64,000 bases of DNA from Variovorax sp. PAMC28562 (GTDB lineage: Bacteria; Pseudomonadota; Gammaproteobacteria; Burkholderiales; Burkholderiaceae_C). Below the pieces are notes generated by a model that was not told the DNA's origin, did no database searches, and saw only the letters and a program-made list of their open reading frames with translations. This document shows, piece after piece, positions 11,145 through 21,121 of this stretch; position 1 is the first letter of the stretch; each line of letters opens with the position of its first letter. The stretch is from NCBI RefSeq assembly GCF_014303735.1, contig NZ_CP060296.1, positions 1 through 64,000 of the forward strand, written 5' to 3'. The translations under genes were made by a program, and so were the position numbers.

Positions 11145-11738
11145 ATGTTCGACAATTCGCCAATGACAGCACTCAGCCCCGACGCCGAACTGATGGCGTT
11201 GATCGACCGTGTCGGCCAGCGCGACGAAACGGCATTGCGCCTTCTGTATGACCGCACCGCGCCCAAACTCTTCGGGCTCGCACTGCGCGTCGTGCGCCAG
11301 CGCGAGTGGGCCGAAGACGTGGTGCAGGAGGCTTTCATGACGATCTGGCGCATTGCGGGCGACTACCGTGCCACCCTGAGTCCGCCGATGGCGTGGATGG
11401 GCCTGATCGTCCGCAGCCGGGCGCTCGACCTGCTGCGCAAGCGCACCGCCGACCGCGCCCATCTCACGCAGGAGTTCGACGAGATCATGGAGGACACGAT
11501 GCAATCGGATGCGGCGGACCCTTCCGCGACTGCCGATGCAAGTCAGCAGGCGTGGGCCTTGCATCAGTGCCTGAGCCAACTCGAAGGCCGGCAACGCGAG
11601 GTGGTGAGCCTGGCTTACCTGCGCGACTTGAGCCACAGTGAACTGGCCGAGCAGCTCAAGCTGCCGCTCGGCACTGTCAAAACCTGGATTCGCCGCGGCC
11701 TCGAGAAGCTGCGCGTCTGTATGGGCCGCTTCGCCTGA
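11145..11738 (+). CDS. ECF-type RNA polymerase sigma factor
   Basis: This 197-residue group 4 sigma factor carries region 2 (about 20-90), with LRVVRQREWAEDVVQEAFMT for -10 recognition and core binding, and region 4 (about 135-190), with LPLGTVKTWIRRGLEKLR as the helix-turn-helix that reads the -35. It is followed by an anti-sigma gene 31 bases downstream, so its activity is probably held back by that membrane protein and released by an envelope signal. A second ATG at 11163 is an equally plausible start; neither has a strong ribosome-binding site. It resembles SigK-type ECF factors. The regulon is unknown but probably includes its own operon. Confidence 0.9.
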   Translation: MFDNSPMTALSPDAELMALIDRVGQRDETALRLLYDRTAPKLFGLALRVVRQREWAEDVVQEAFMTIWRIAGDYRATLSPPMAWMGLIVRSRALDLLRKRTADRAHLTQEFDEIMEDTMQSDAADPSATADASQQAWALHQCLSQLEGRQREVVSLAYLRDLSHSELAEQLKLPLGTVKTWIRRGLEKLRVCMGRFA

Positions 11739-11769
11739 AGCAAAACATGAGACGCACAGGGACTTATCC

Positions 11770-12528
11770 ATGAACCTTTCTTCGCATCCTGAATTGCTCG
11801 AGCTGCTGGCTGCAAGCCACGCGCTCGGCACGCTGCGTGGCGGCGCCCGGCGCCGTTTCGAATCGATTGCGCGGGAGCAGGCGCCAGTGCGCGCCGCGGC
11901 GCTGGTCTGGCAGAGCCGCCTGTCCAGCATGACCGAGTTGCAGGCATCGGTCACGCCCGACCCGGCTGTGTGGACACGCATTCGCAACATGATCGAGGCC
12001 GAACAAAGCGATCAGGCCATGCAGCGACAGCGTACTGCCCCCGCCGTGACCCCGGTCGCGGTCGGTCCGGTCGGCTGGCTGCGCAGCCTGGCGTTGTGGC
12101 GCGGTGCTGCGGCCGCTGGCGCTTTGGCCACGGTGCTGGCGGTGGTCGTCGGCATCAACCTGCGCGATGAGCTGCGCAATGCGCCGGCCGTGCAGTACGT
12201 GGCCGTGCTGCAAGACGACAAGTCCGCCGCGTCGATGCTCGTCACCTTTGATCCAAAGAGCCGTCAGCTGGTGCTGCAGCGCGTGGGCAGCTACCAAACA
12301 GCCGCCGACCGCTCGCTGCAACTCTGGGCCTTGCCACCGGGCGCTGCGCCGCGGTCACTCGGCGTGCTGGGCGACCAGCCGGCCCTGAAGCTCGCGGCCT
12401 CGGCATCGGAGATGCAGGCCGTGCCGACACTGGCGATCACCCTGGAGCCGCGAGGCGGCGTGCCACCCGGCAGCGGACCGACCGGTCCGGTGCTGTTCAA
12501 GGGTGCGTTGATCGAGAAAATGCTGTGA
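11770..12528 (+). CDS. Anti-sigma factor, RskA (anti-sigma-K) family
   Basis: This encodes 252 residues starting at ATG 11770. The N-terminal about 100 residues are a cytoplasmic anti-sigma domain with the LLAASHALGTLRGGARRRFE segment expected to hold the partner sigma factor. One membrane helix (about 113-135, AAAAGALATVLAVVVGINL) leads to a periplasmic domain of the RskA type (PF10099), including LQLWALPPG and LAITLEPRGGVP. Such proteins are cut in the membrane to release sigma. The gene follows the ECF sigma gene and is followed after 4 bases by a secreted SGNH hydrolase, so the three probably share a transcript. Confidence 0.9.
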   Translation: MNLSSHPELLELLAASHALGTLRGGARRRFESIAREQAPVRAAALVWQSRLSSMTELQASVTPDPAVWTRIRNMIEAEQSDQAMQRQRTAPAVTPVAVGPVGWLRSLALWRGAAAAGALATVLAVVVGINLRDELRNAPAVQYVAVLQDDKSAASMLVTFDPKSRQLVLQRVGSYQTAADRSLQLWALPPGAAPRSLGVLGDQPALKLAASASEMQAVPTLAITLEPRGGVPPGSGPTGPVLFKGALIEKML

Positions 12529-12532
12529 TGCG

Positions 12533-13366
12533 ATGCGCTTGATCGCGCGCGGGCAGCGACTGAAGCTGCAGCTTGCCCTGTCGTTCTCGTGCGCGTTCCT
12601 GCTGGGCGCGACGAATCTCTACGCGCAGCCCGTCACCAAGGCCATCGCGGACGCAGCCGCAGCCGATGCGGCGGTTACTGCCGCCGAGCAGGCCACGGCC
12701 ACGGCCACGCAATCCTTGTCCGCGCACGCACGGTGGCGCCAGGAGCTGGACGCCATCGCCGCCGCCGACCGCGCACAACCGCCGCCGCTCGAGGGTGTGG
12801 TGTTCGTCGGCAGCTCGACCATCCGCCTGTGGCCGCATCTGGCGCAAGACTTTTCTCAGGTTCCCAACGTGATCCAGCGCGGCGTGGGCGGCTCGACACT
12901 GGCCGAGCACAGCGTGCTCGAGCATCAGCTCGTCGGCCAATACAAACCGAGGCAGGTGGTGGTCTACGCTGGCGACAACGACCTCGTCGAAGGCCAAACG
13001 CCGCTGCAGGTGCTGCACAGCTTTGCGCGTTTTGCCAATGCGGTGCGGGCCGACGCCCCGGATGCGCGCATCACCTTCATTTCGGTCAAGCCGAGCCCTT
13101 CGCGCGAGAAGGTATTGCCGCAGGTCCGCGAGACCAACAACATCGTTTCAGCGTATCTGCGTACGCTGAGCAACAGCGATTACGTCGACGTGTTCACTCC
13201 CATGCTGGGTGCCAATGGACGCCCGCGAACCGAGCTCTTTCGCGGCGACCAGTTGCACATGAACGCGACCGGCTATGCGCTGTGGCAGTCGCTCATCGCT
13301 TCGCATCTGGTGCCGCCGGTTTCTGCACTCGCGACATCGCCGACGGCTGCCGCGCCGCCGCGTTGA
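12533..13366 (+). CDS. Secreted SGNH/GDSL-type hydrolase
   Basis: This encodes 277 residues. The N-terminus has a basic stretch then a hydrophobic core ending at LYAQPV, a Sec signal peptide with cleavage near residue 32. The SGNH fold motifs are in order: block I FVGSSTIRLW (catalytic Ser in GSS), block II GVGGST (oxyanion Gly), block III YAGDNDL (oxyanion Asn), and block V DQLHMNATGYALW with the Asp-x-x-His dyad. It should be a periplasmic or secreted esterase acting on acyl or acetyl groups. Its place 4 bases behind the anti-sigma gene suggests envelope-stress control. The 3' end overlaps the convergent opgC-like gene by 74 bases. Confidence 0.85.
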   Translation: MRLIARGQRLKLQLALSFSCAFLLGATNLYAQPVTKAIADAAAADAAVTAAEQATATATQSLSAHARWRQELDAIAAADRAQPPPLEGVVFVGSSTIRLWPHLAQDFSQVPNVIQRGVGGSTLAEHSVLEHQLVGQYKPRQVVVYAGDNDLVEGQTPLQVLHSFARFANAVRADAPDARITFISVKPSPSREKVLPQVRETNNIVSAYLRTLSNSDYVDVFTPMLGANGRPRTELFRGDQLHMNATGYALWQSLIASHLVPPVSALATSPTAAAPPR

Positions 13367-14477
13367 CGGCTGGCTTGCGCCGGTCCCAGCGCAACATCGC
13401 CCACGCCACCGCGTAGAGCCAGCCGAACACCGCGAGCAACAACAAGGCGTCGCCCCACCAGGGCCGGGCGGTCTGGCTGTCGCCATAGAACGCCAGCACC
13501 GTCAGCACCGCGACCAGGTGTGCGCAAAACACCGGCAGCGATGCGGAGCCCATCGCCTCGAGCCATCGAAAGCGCGGCAGTCGTTCGATGATGGCGGGCC
13601 CGAAGCGCACCGCGAGGACGCCCAGCGCAGCAAGATCGAGCAGGCGCAGCGGGCCGAGCTGCCACTTGTCGAACAGCAGGTTGAGTTCGACATCGCCGCC
13701 AAAAGGCGCCTGCCCGTGCGCGCCGAAGTGCCGCCACACCAAGCCGTACAGCGCGACCACCGCCGCGAGCGACACCAGCCATGACGGAAAGCGCAACGGC
13801 CTGGCATCGGGCGCGTTGCGGCTGGCGCCCAGCCACAGCCCGGTGAACCACAGGAACTGCCAGCCGAAGGTGTTGAACGCTCCCATTTCCTGGAACGGCA
13901 CCGGCAAGCCCGTCCAGTGCACGGTGAAGGCATAGATCCATTCGCTCAGCCCTAACTGCGCCAGCACCCAGAGCGCCGTGCTCATCGCCATCACGCCGAG
14001 CCAGCCGTGGCGCAGGCCGAAGGCCATGACCCACGGGCTCAACAGCATGAAAAAGATGTACATCGGCAAGATGTCGAGCAGCGCCGGTTCGTAGATCAGC
14101 AGCAGGCTGTAGATGAAGCCTCGATGCGGCTGCGCGAGGTAGTACGACACCAGGTTCTTCACCGCTTCCTGGTCGATCCGCAGGCTCACCGCGGTGATCA
14201 CGAAGAACAGAAACAGCAGCGTCGCGGCCTGGCTCAGATAAACCTTGAGCGCGCGCTTCCAGAAGGCACGCCGCATCGGCTCCACGCCCTGGCTGTAGCC
14301 GATGCGGCTGTACACCAGGCCCGAGACAAAGGCCGACAGCAACACGAAACCTTCCGCCGCGGAGACAAAACCGAAAGGCTGGCCGAGGGGGTCGGTGAGC
14401 CGTGTCGGCAAGTGGGTGACGGTCATCAGCACGAGCATCAGCCCACGCAGTGCATCGATTTCCCAGAGGCGTTTCAT
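13293..14477 (-). CDS. opgC: OpgC-family membrane protein (glucan succinyl/acyl transfer)
   Basis: This 394-residue polytopic protein has about ten membrane helices and the OpgC family start MKRLWEIDALRGLMLVLM, followed by THLPTRLTDPLGQPFGFVSA and AEGFVLLSAFVSGLVYSR. OpgC transfers succinyl groups to osmoregulated periplasmic glucans at the inner membrane and is related to acyltransferase-3 proteins. The gene diverges from the alpha-2-macroglobulin gene with 58 bases between starts, and converges on the SGNH hydrolase gene. The presence of a cyclic glucan synthase gene 8 kb away supports a role in glucan decoration, but the transferred group cannot be deduced. The C-terminal 25 residues are basic and likely cytoplasmic. 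Confidence 0.85.
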   Translation of the reverse strand: MKRLWEIDALRGLMLVLMTVTHLPTRLTDPLGQPFGFVSAAEGFVLLSAFVSGLVYSRIGYSQGVEPMRRAFWKRALKVYLSQAATLLFLFFVITAVSLRIDQEAVKNLVSYYLAQPHRGFIYSLLLIYEPALLDILPMYIFFMLLSPWVMAFGLRHGWLGVMAMSTALWVLAQLGLSEWIYAFTVHWTGLPVPFQEMGAFNTFGWQFLWFTGLWLGASRNAPDARPLRFPSWLVSLAAVVALYGLVWRHFGAHGQAPFGGDVELNLLFDKWQLGPLRLLDLAALGVLAVRFGPAIIERLPRFRWLEAMGSASLPVFCAHLVAVLTVLAFYGDSQTARPWWGDALLLLAVFGWLYAVAWAMLRWDRRKPAVNAAARQPSAMSRVQKPAAPDAKR

Positions 14478-14535
14478 TGGTCGCGTCGATTGTATGAATC
14501 GGCTACGCTGCGGCCCCTAAAGAGGGAGGAACCCG

Positions 14536-17500
14536 ATGAACCGATTGCTTTCCAAATGGGCGCTGGGCACAGGCGTCTCGCTGGCCATGATGGCGCTGCC
14601 CGCCCACGCGCTGCAGATCACCAGTCTCACGCCCCAAGGCGAAGTGGCGCGTGTGCGCCAGATCGTCGCCAAGTTCGATCAGCCCGCAGTCAAGTTCGGC
14701 GACCCCAAAGCACCCGCGCCGCTCGCGGTGAGTTGCACGGACGCCGCCGCGGGCAAGGGCACCGGTCGGTGGACCGGCGAGAAGCAATGGGTCTACGACT
14801 TCGAGAACGATCTGCCGCCCGGCGTGCGCTGCACGGTCACGCGCATCGCCGATTTCAAGTCGGGCACCGGGGCCGAACTGACCGGCCCGGAGCGCTACCA
14901 GTTCAACAGCGGCGGCCCCTTCGTGCGCAACGTGCAGCCGAGCTACGGAAAGATCGACGAGCAACAACTCTTCGCGCTCGAACTCAGCGGCCCGGCCACG
15001 CTGGCCAGCGTGCGCCAGAACGTCTGGTGCGCGGTCGATGGCGTCGGTGAACGCGTGCCGGTGCGCCTGATCGAAGGGGCAGACCGTACCGGCCTGCTCA
15101 AGTCGTTCGGGCAGGACAAGGCCGCCGAGAAGGAGCCGCTGCGCTTCGTCACGATGCAATGCAACCGCACGTTGACCCCGGCAAGCCGCGTGCAGATCGT
15201 CTACGGCAAAGGCGTGGCGACGCCATCGGGCATTGCCAACGCGATCGAAAAGCGATTCGCTTTCGAAGTGCGCGAACCGTTCGCGGTGTCGTTCACCTGC
15301 GAGCGCGAGAACGCGCAGGCGGCCTGCCTGCCGTTGCGCCCGATGGAGCTGCGCTTCAACGCGCCGGTGTCGCGCAAGCTGGCGATGCAGATCACGATGA
15401 AGGGCGGCGACAAGACCCAGAAGCCAAAAGCCGACGAGGACAACGCCAACGACGATGACGCGGTGGTCGAGTCCGTCAGCTTCGCGCCGCCCTTCGCCGA
15501 GAGCACACCTTTCACCATCGCGCTGCCCGCTAAGTTCGTCGATGCGTCGGGCCGCGCGCTCGCCGCGCCGGGCAGCTTTCCGATGAAGACCGCGACCGGC
15601 CCGATGCCGCCGCTCGCCAAGTTCGCCGCCTCGCCCTTCGGCGTGGTCGAGCGCTTCGCCGAACCCGGCGGCGTGGCGATGATGCCGGTGACGGTGCGGC
15701 GCGTCGAGCCCGCATTGATGGTCAACGCGCTGACACCGGGCAAGGTCAGCGACATCAACCCACAGACCGATGCCGAGATCATCGCGTGGTACCGCAGGGC
15801 CAGGTTCTACGACAACAACTACACGGTCGACCGTAAGCTCGCGCGCACGGACGTCAAGGGTGCGCTGCCCAAGGTGATCGACAAGGACGAAAAAGACAAC
15901 GTGCAGACGCGCATGCTGTCGCTGCTGGGCGGACAGGCGGGCGTCAAGACGCTCGATATGCCGAAGTCGGAGAGCGGTGATCCTCGGCCATTCGAGGTCA
16001 TCGGCATCCCGCTCACGCCGGGCTTCCACGTGCTGGAGATCGCCTCGCAAAAACTCGGTGATTCGCTGCTCGACGAGCGCTACGGCGCGGGCCGCACGAT
16101 GTACGTGCGCACCACCGCGCTGGCCACCAATTTGGCGGTGCACTTCAAGCTCGGTCGTGAGAATGCGCTGGCCTGGGTCACGACGCTCGACAAGGGCCAA
16201 GTCGTCGCCAACGCGAAGGTGCGCGTGTCCGATTGCCGCGGCAAGGAAGTCGCGACCGGCACCACCGATGCGAGCGGCATTGTCACGCTGAAGGGCATCT
16301 CGCCGGACGCGCCGAAGTGCAACGGCGCCGGGGGCAGTGACGGCAACAGCGACGGCGACGGCGACGACTACGGCACCGGTGCCTATTTTGTCAGCGCACG
16401 CGCCGGCGACGACCTCGCCTTCACCTGGACCGACTGGCAACGCGGCATCGAGCCCTATCGCTTCAACGTGCCGACCAGCCTGCAGGCCGAGCCCGATCGC
16501 GTGGCCCACACCATTTTCGACCGCACGCTGTTGCGCGCCGGCGAAACGGTGTCGATGAAGCACCTGATGCGCACGCAGACCAGCGCCGGCTTCGGCGTGA
16601 CGGACGACCTGCCCGACACGCTGGTCATCACCCACGTCGGCAGCGGGCAGGACTACGACCAGCCGATCACCTGGCGCAAGACCGCGACGGGCGGCCGCAG
16701 TGCAGAGAACACCTTCGCCATTCCGCCAGCGGCCAAGCTCGGGCTGTACACGGTGGCGCTTGCGGGTGGAAAAGCAAAAGCCGGAAAGTCCGGCGGCGAG
16801 AGCGACGACGACAGCCGCGCGCTATCGACCGGCTCGTTCCGCGTCGAAGAGTTCCGCCTGCCGGTGCTCGAAGGCCGGGTCACGCCGACCGACAAGAAGC
16901 CGCTGGTCAACGCGACCACGGTGCCGACCGACGTGCAGATCAACTACGTGGCGGGCGGCGGCGCGGCCAACCTGCCGGTGCGCGTGTCGGCGCTGGTGCG
17001 TGGCAAGAACCTGAGCTTCGGCGACTACGACAGCTTTACCTTCACGCCGCCGCAAAAGCAGGACGCCTCGGCCGCCGGTGCCGATGAAGAAGCCGACGCA
17101 ACGCAAGACGCGCGCGTCATCGCCGACAAGCTGCCGGTGACGCTCGACAAGAACGGCGCCGGCAAGGTGACGGTCGACAAGGTGCCGAAGAACATCGCAC
17201 CGCGCGAACTGCTGCTCGAGGCCACTTACGCCGACCCGAACGGCGAGGTGCAGACCATCCGCAGCACGCAGACCCTGTGGCCCGCTGCGGTGATCGCCGG
17301 CGTGAAGACCGAGAGCTGGATTTCGGTCGGCCAGAAGCTCAAGTTCCAGGCACTCGCGCTCGACCTGAGCGGCAAGCCGCAAGCCGACGTCGCGCTCGAT
17401 GTGAAAGCCATCGCGCGCATCACGACCAGCAGTCGGAAGCGCATGGTCGGCGGCTTCTACACCTACGACAACAAGACCGAAACCAAGGACCTGGGCACCG

Positions 17501-20500
17501 TGTGCAGCGGCAAGAGCGACAGCCGCGGCCTGCTGCTGTGCGATGCATCGCTGACCGAGCCGGGACGTGTCGAACTCATCGTCAGCGCAAAGGACATGGA
17601 CGGCAACACCAGCGTCGCCGCCAACTCGGTGTACGTGACCAAGCAAGGAGAAATCTGGTTCGGCGGCGAAGACAACGACCGCATCGACGTGCTGCCCGAA
17701 AAGAAGAATTACCAGCCGGGCGAGGTCGCCAAGTTCCAGGTGCGCATGCCGTTCCGTTTCGCGACCGCGCTGGTGTCCGTCGAGCGCGAAGGGATCATCG
17801 AAACGCACGTGGTTCAACTCAATGGGCAAGATCCGACGGTGAGCCTCACGGTGAAGTCCGAGTGGGGACCGAACGCCTATGTGAGCGTGCTCGCCCTGCG
17901 CGGCCGTCTGCGGGAAGTGCCGTGGTACAGCTTCTTCACCTGGGGCTTCAAGGCGCCGCGCGAGTGGTGGACCGCCTTTTGGTACGAGGGCAAGGAGTAC
18001 GTCGCGCCGACGGCGATGGTCGACCTGAGCAAGCCGGCCTATCGACTGGGCCTGGCCGAGATTCGCGTCGGCACGCGTGCGCACCAGATCGACGTGAAGG
18101 TGACGAGCGACAAGCCGAGCTACCCCGTGCGTGGCAAGGCGCAAGTGACCATCACAGGCAAGCTGCCCGATGGCAAACCGGCCGCAGGCGCCGAAGTGGC
18201 ACTGGCCGCGGTCGACCAGGCGCTCCTCGAACTGATGCCCAACGACAGCTGGAACTTGCTCGAAGCGATGCTGCAACGGCGCAGCTGGGGCGTGAGCACC
18301 TCGACGGCGCAAATGGAAATCGTCGGGCGCCGGCATTACGGGCGCAAGGCCGTGCCGGCCGGCGGAGGTGGTGGCAAGGGCGCGGCGCGCGAGTTGCTCG
18401 ACACGCTGCTGTTGTGGAACCCGCGCGTGGTCCTCGACGCCAATGGACAGGCCGTGGTGACGGTGCCGCTCAACGATGCGCTGACGACCTTCCGCATCGT
18501 CGCGGTGGCCGATGCAGGCACCGGGCTTTTCGGCACGGGCCAGACCACGGTCCAGGCCACGCAAGACCTGCAGATCATCAGTGGCCTGCCACCACTGGTG
18601 CGCGAAGACGATCAGTTCCGCGCGCAGTTCACCCTGCGCAACACCACGCAGAAGCCGATGAAGGTCGAGGCAGCACCGCGTGCGACGTTGCTCACGATGG
18701 CGCCGCAAACGGTCGACATCCCCGCCGGCGAATCGCGTGAAGTCGCGTGGATGGTGACCGCACCGGCGCAACTCGCGCAAACGCGGGCCGAGGCGATCCT
18801 GTGGGAGATCGAGGCCAGGGACATCACCGCCGGCAGTACCGGCAGTACCGGCAACAGCGCCGCGCGCGATGCGTTGAAGGTCCGGCAGCGCATCATCCCA
18901 GCGGTGCCGTTGACGGTGCAACAAGCGACGCTGGTCCAGCTCGAGGGGCCGTTCACGCTCGACGTGGCGATGCCCGCCGACGCCTTGCCCGGCCGCGGCG
19001 GGTTGAAGATGTCGTTGCAACCCAAGCTGGCCGAAGGCCTGCCCGGCGTACGCGACTACTTCGCCAACTATCCTTTCAGCTGCCTCGAACAGAAGACCAG
19101 TAAATCGGTCGGACTGCGCGACGGCCAGTTGTGGAAAGGCGTGGTCGCGCAGATCCCGAGCTACCTCGATGGCGACGGCTTGGCCAACTACTTTCCGCCA
19201 CGCGATGGCGAGGCCAATCGCGGCAGCGACATCCTGACCTCGTACCTGCTGGCAGCGACGCAGGAAGCCGCGGCGCTCGACCCTGCCTTCGCGTTACCCG
19301 ACGACGTGGCGGCACCGATGCAGGCCGGCCTGATCGCTTTCGTCGAAGGCAAGATCCAGCGCGAGTTCTGGAGCCCGCGCAAGGACCTGGACGTGCGCAA
19401 GCTCGCGGCGCTCGAGGCGCTGTCGCGCTACGGCAAAGCGCAGGGCCGCATGACGACCAGCATCACCATCGCGCCCAACCAATGGCCGACCAGCGCGGTC
19501 ATCGACTGGATGAACATCCTGAAGCGCGTAACCGACGTGCCGCAGCGCAAGCAACGACTCGACGAAGCGAACAACGTGCTGAAGGCGCGCCTCAGTTACC
19601 AGGGCACCAAGCTCATCTTCAGCACCGAGCAGGACGACTACTGGTGGTGGTTGATGACCAACGGTGACGTCAACACCGCGCGCCTGTTGCTCAGCGTGAT
19701 GGACGACCCGGCATGGAAAGACGACATCGGCAAGCTGGCCAACGGCTTCATCGGCCGGCAGCAGAACGGTGCCTGGCACACGACCACCGCCAACCTGTGG
19801 GGCGGCCTCGCGCTGGAGAAATTCTCGAAGGCCTTCGAGAGCACGCCGGTCACCGGCATCACTGCGGCGACGCTGGGCACCATCAAGGCACAGGTCGACT
19901 GGAGCAAGGTCGAGCGTGTGAAGGCGAGCGATGCGGCCGGCGTACCGAATCAAAGGACGTTCTTCGGCGCGCCCGCCTCGCCTGGCAACCTGCGCAACAA
20001 CAGCATGTTCCTGCCGTGGCCGGCGGCGACACCAGCAGTCGCCGGCGCAGCCGCAGCGGCAGTCACGCCTGGTTCGCACGACACGCTTCTGGTGACGCAG
20101 CAAGGCACCGGCAAGCCGTGGCTCACACTGCAGTCGATCGCCGCGGTACAGCTCAAGGCACCGTTCGCGGCCGGCTACCAGATCAAGAAGACCATCACGC
20201 CGGTCGAGCAGGCCACGCCGGGCGTCTACACCCGCGGCGACATCCTGCGCATCGCCCTGGAAGTGAACGCCAGTGCCGACATGACCTGGGTCGTCATCAG
20301 CGACCCGATTCCCGGTGGCGCGACCATCCTCGGCGGTGGCCTCGGCCGCGATTCGCAGATCGCCACGCAAGGCGAGAAGAAGAGCGGCGCGGGTTGGGCG
20401 GCTTTTGAAGAACGCAGCTTCGAAGCCTTCCGCAGCTACTACGAGTACATGCCGAAGGGCGTGGTCAAGAGGGAGTACACCGTGCGCCTCAACAACGTCG

Positions 20501-20601
20501 GCGACTTCGCGCTGCCGCCAAGCCGCGTCGAGGCGATGTATGCGCCCGAGATGTTCGGCGAAATGCCGAATGCGCGGGTGAAGGTGGAACAAGCGAAGTA
20601 G
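14536..20601 (+). CDS. Bacterial alpha-2-macroglobulin (YfhM-like), thioester type
   Basis: This encodes 2,021 residues starting at ATG 14536, with AGGAGG-like sequence 9 bases before it. The signal peptide MNRLLSKWALGTGVSLAMMA ends at AHA and has no lipobox Cys, unlike the lipoprotein YfhM of E. coli, so this one is probably free in the periplasm. Macroglobulin domains fill the first about 1,150 residues. A Gly-rich stretch (GGGGGKGAARELLDTLLLWN, from about 18361) is the likely bait region. The thioester motif CLEQ (Cys1516) lies at 19081-19092, inside the alpha-helical TED domain. Such proteins trap attacking proteases through the reactive thioester and work with PBP1c, whose gene follows 0.9 kb downstream. 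Confidence 0.93.
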   Translation: MNRLLSKWALGTGVSLAMMALPAHALQITSLTPQGEVARVRQIVAKFDQPAVKFGDPKAPAPLAVSCTDAAAGKGTGRWTGEKQWVYDFENDLPPGVRCTVTRIADFKSGTGAELTGPERYQFNSGGPFVRNVQPSYGKIDEQQLFALELSGPATLASVRQNVWCAVDGVGERVPVRLIEGADRTGLLKSFGQDKAAEKEPLRFVTMQCNRTLTPASRVQIVYGKGVATPSGIANAIEKRFAFEVREPFAVSFTCERENAQAACLPLRPMELRFNAPVSRKLAMQITMKGGDKTQKPKADEDNANDDDAVVESVSFAPPFAESTPFTIALPAKFVDASGRALAAPGSFPMKTATGPMPPLAKFAASPFGVVERFAEPGGVAMMPVTVRRVEPALMVNALTPGKVSDINPQTDAEIIAWYRRARFYDNNYTVDRKLARTDVKGALPKVIDKDEKDNVQTRMLSLLGGQAGVKTLDMPKSESGDPRPFEVIGIPLTPGFHVLEIASQKLGDSLLDERYGAGRTMYVRTTALATNLAVHFKLGRENALAWVTTLDKGQVVANAKVRVSDCRGKEVATGTTDASGIVTLKGISPDAPKCNGAGGSDGNSDGDGDDYGTGAYFVSARAGDDLAFTWTDWQRGIEPYRFNVPTSLQAEPDRVAHTIFDRTLLRAGETVSMKHLMRTQTSAGFGVTDDLPDTLVITHVGSGQDYDQPITWRKTATGGRSAENTFAIPPAAKLGLYTVALAGGKAKAGKSGGESDDDSRALSTGSFRVEEFRLPVLEGRVTPTDKKPLVNATTVPTDVQINYVAGGGAANLPVRVSALVRGKNLSFGDYDSFTFTPPQKQDASAAGADEEADATQDARVIADKLPVTLDKNGAGKVTVDKVPKNIAPRELLLEATYADPNGEVQTIRSTQTLWPAAVIAGVKTESWISVGQKLKFQALALDLSGKPQADVALDVKAIARITTSSRKRMVGGFYTYDNKTETKDLGTVCSGKSDSRGLLLCDASLTEPGRVELIVSAKDMDGNTSVAANSVYVTKQGEIWFGGEDNDRIDVLPEKKNYQPGEVAKFQVRMPFRFATALVSVEREGIIETHVVQLNGQDPTVSLTVKSEWGPNAYVSVLALRGRLREVPWYSFFTWGFKAPREWWTAFWYEGKEYVAPTAMVDLSKPAYRLGLAEIRVGTRAHQIDVKVTSDKPSYPVRGKAQVTITGKLPDGKPAAGAEVALAAVDQALLELMPNDSWNLLEAMLQRRSWGVSTSTAQMEIVGRRHYGRKAVPAGGGGGKGAARELLDTLLLWNPRVVLDANGQAVVTVPLNDALTTFRIVAVADAGTGLFGTGQTTVQATQDLQIISGLPPLVREDDQFRAQFTLRNTTQKPMKVEAAPRATLLTMAPQTVDIPAGESREVAWMVTAPAQLAQTRAEAILWEIEARDITAGSTGSTGNSAARDALKVRQRIIPAVPLTVQQATLVQLEGPFTLDVAMPADALPGRGGLKMSLQPKLAEGLPGVRDYFANYPFSCLEQKTSKSVGLRDGQLWKGVVAQIPSYLDGDGLANYFPPRDGEANRGSDILTSYLLAATQEAAALDPAFALPDDVAAPMQAGLIAFVEGKIQREFWSPRKDLDVRKLAALEALSRYGKAQGRMTTSITIAPNQWPTSAVIDWMNILKRVTDVPQRKQRLDEANNVLKARLSYQGTKLIFSTEQDDYWWWLMTNGDVNTARLLLSVMDDPAWKDDIGKLANGFIGRQQNGAWHTTTANLWGGLALEKFSKAFESTPVTGITAATLGTIKAQVDWSKVERVKASDAAGVPNQRTFFGAPASPGNLRNNSMFLPWPAATPAVAGAAAAAVTPGSHDTLLVTQQGTGKPWLTLQSIAAVQLKAPFAAGYQIKKTITPVEQATPGVYTRGDILRIALEVNASADMTWVVISDPIPGGATILGGGLGRDSQIATQGEKKSGAGWAAFEERSFEAFRSYYEYMPKGVVKREYTVRLNNVGDFALPPSRVEAMYAPEMFGEMPNARVKVEQAK

Positions 20602-20731
20602 AAGATTTACATCCGGCGCGCCGCTGCAGGGGCGGCGACACAGGCAACCAAGCGGTGCAGCGTCCAGCGATGCCCGCTTGCGTTCGGCAAGCCGGTGAAC
20701 TAAAACGGCTGGCCCTTCGAAAGACTGCCCC

Positions 20732-21121
20732 ATGACTGCCAGCGACCCGCTACTTGCCAGCCAACTCGTGGTTCGGGTTTGCCTCTTTCTCGTCGCGGCG
20801 ATCGCCCTGTTTGGCGGTACGCTGCAAATGTTTCTAGGCCAGCCCGACACGTCACCGCGGCTGGACAACGTTCACCGATTCATGGCGGGTGTGTACTTCT
20901 CCACTGGCGTCATCAGCCTGTGGGCCGCCATCACCATTCGGCAACAACACACACTCGTGTACCTGCTCGCGCTCGGCGTGCTGCTGGCTGGCGTGGGTCG
21001 ACTGGTCTCCATCAGCAAGGTCGGCCTGCCGAAGCCAACGGCCGTCTGGCTGGGCTATCTCATCCCCGAGTTGGCCCTGCCTTTCATCATCGCGATCGCA
21101 CACTACATCGGCTCCAAATGA
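20732..21121 (+). CDS. DUF4345-family small membrane protein
   Basis: This 129-residue protein has four predicted membrane helices (about 10-30, 48-65, 72-92, 103-125) and matches the DUF4345 pattern, with LFGGTLQMFLG near the start and VHRFMAGVYFSTGVISLWAA in helix 2. Function is unknown. It starts 130 bases after the alpha-2-macroglobulin gene. Its stop overlaps the start of the next gene in ATGA, so the two are translated together. It sits between the alpha-2-macroglobulin and pbpC genes, which are usually direct neighbours. Confidence 0.75.
   Translation: MTASDPLLASQLVVRVCLFLVAAIALFGGTLQMFLGQPDTSPRLDNVHRFMAGVYFSTGVISLWAAITIRQQHTLVYLLALGVLLAGVGRLVSISKVGLPKPTAVWLGYLIPELALPFIIAIAHYIGSK

Noticed and set aside
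14503..20868. Several long minus-strand frames opposite the alpha-2-macroglobulin gene
   Set aside because: These are shadows of the plus-strand gene with biased composition and no motifs.
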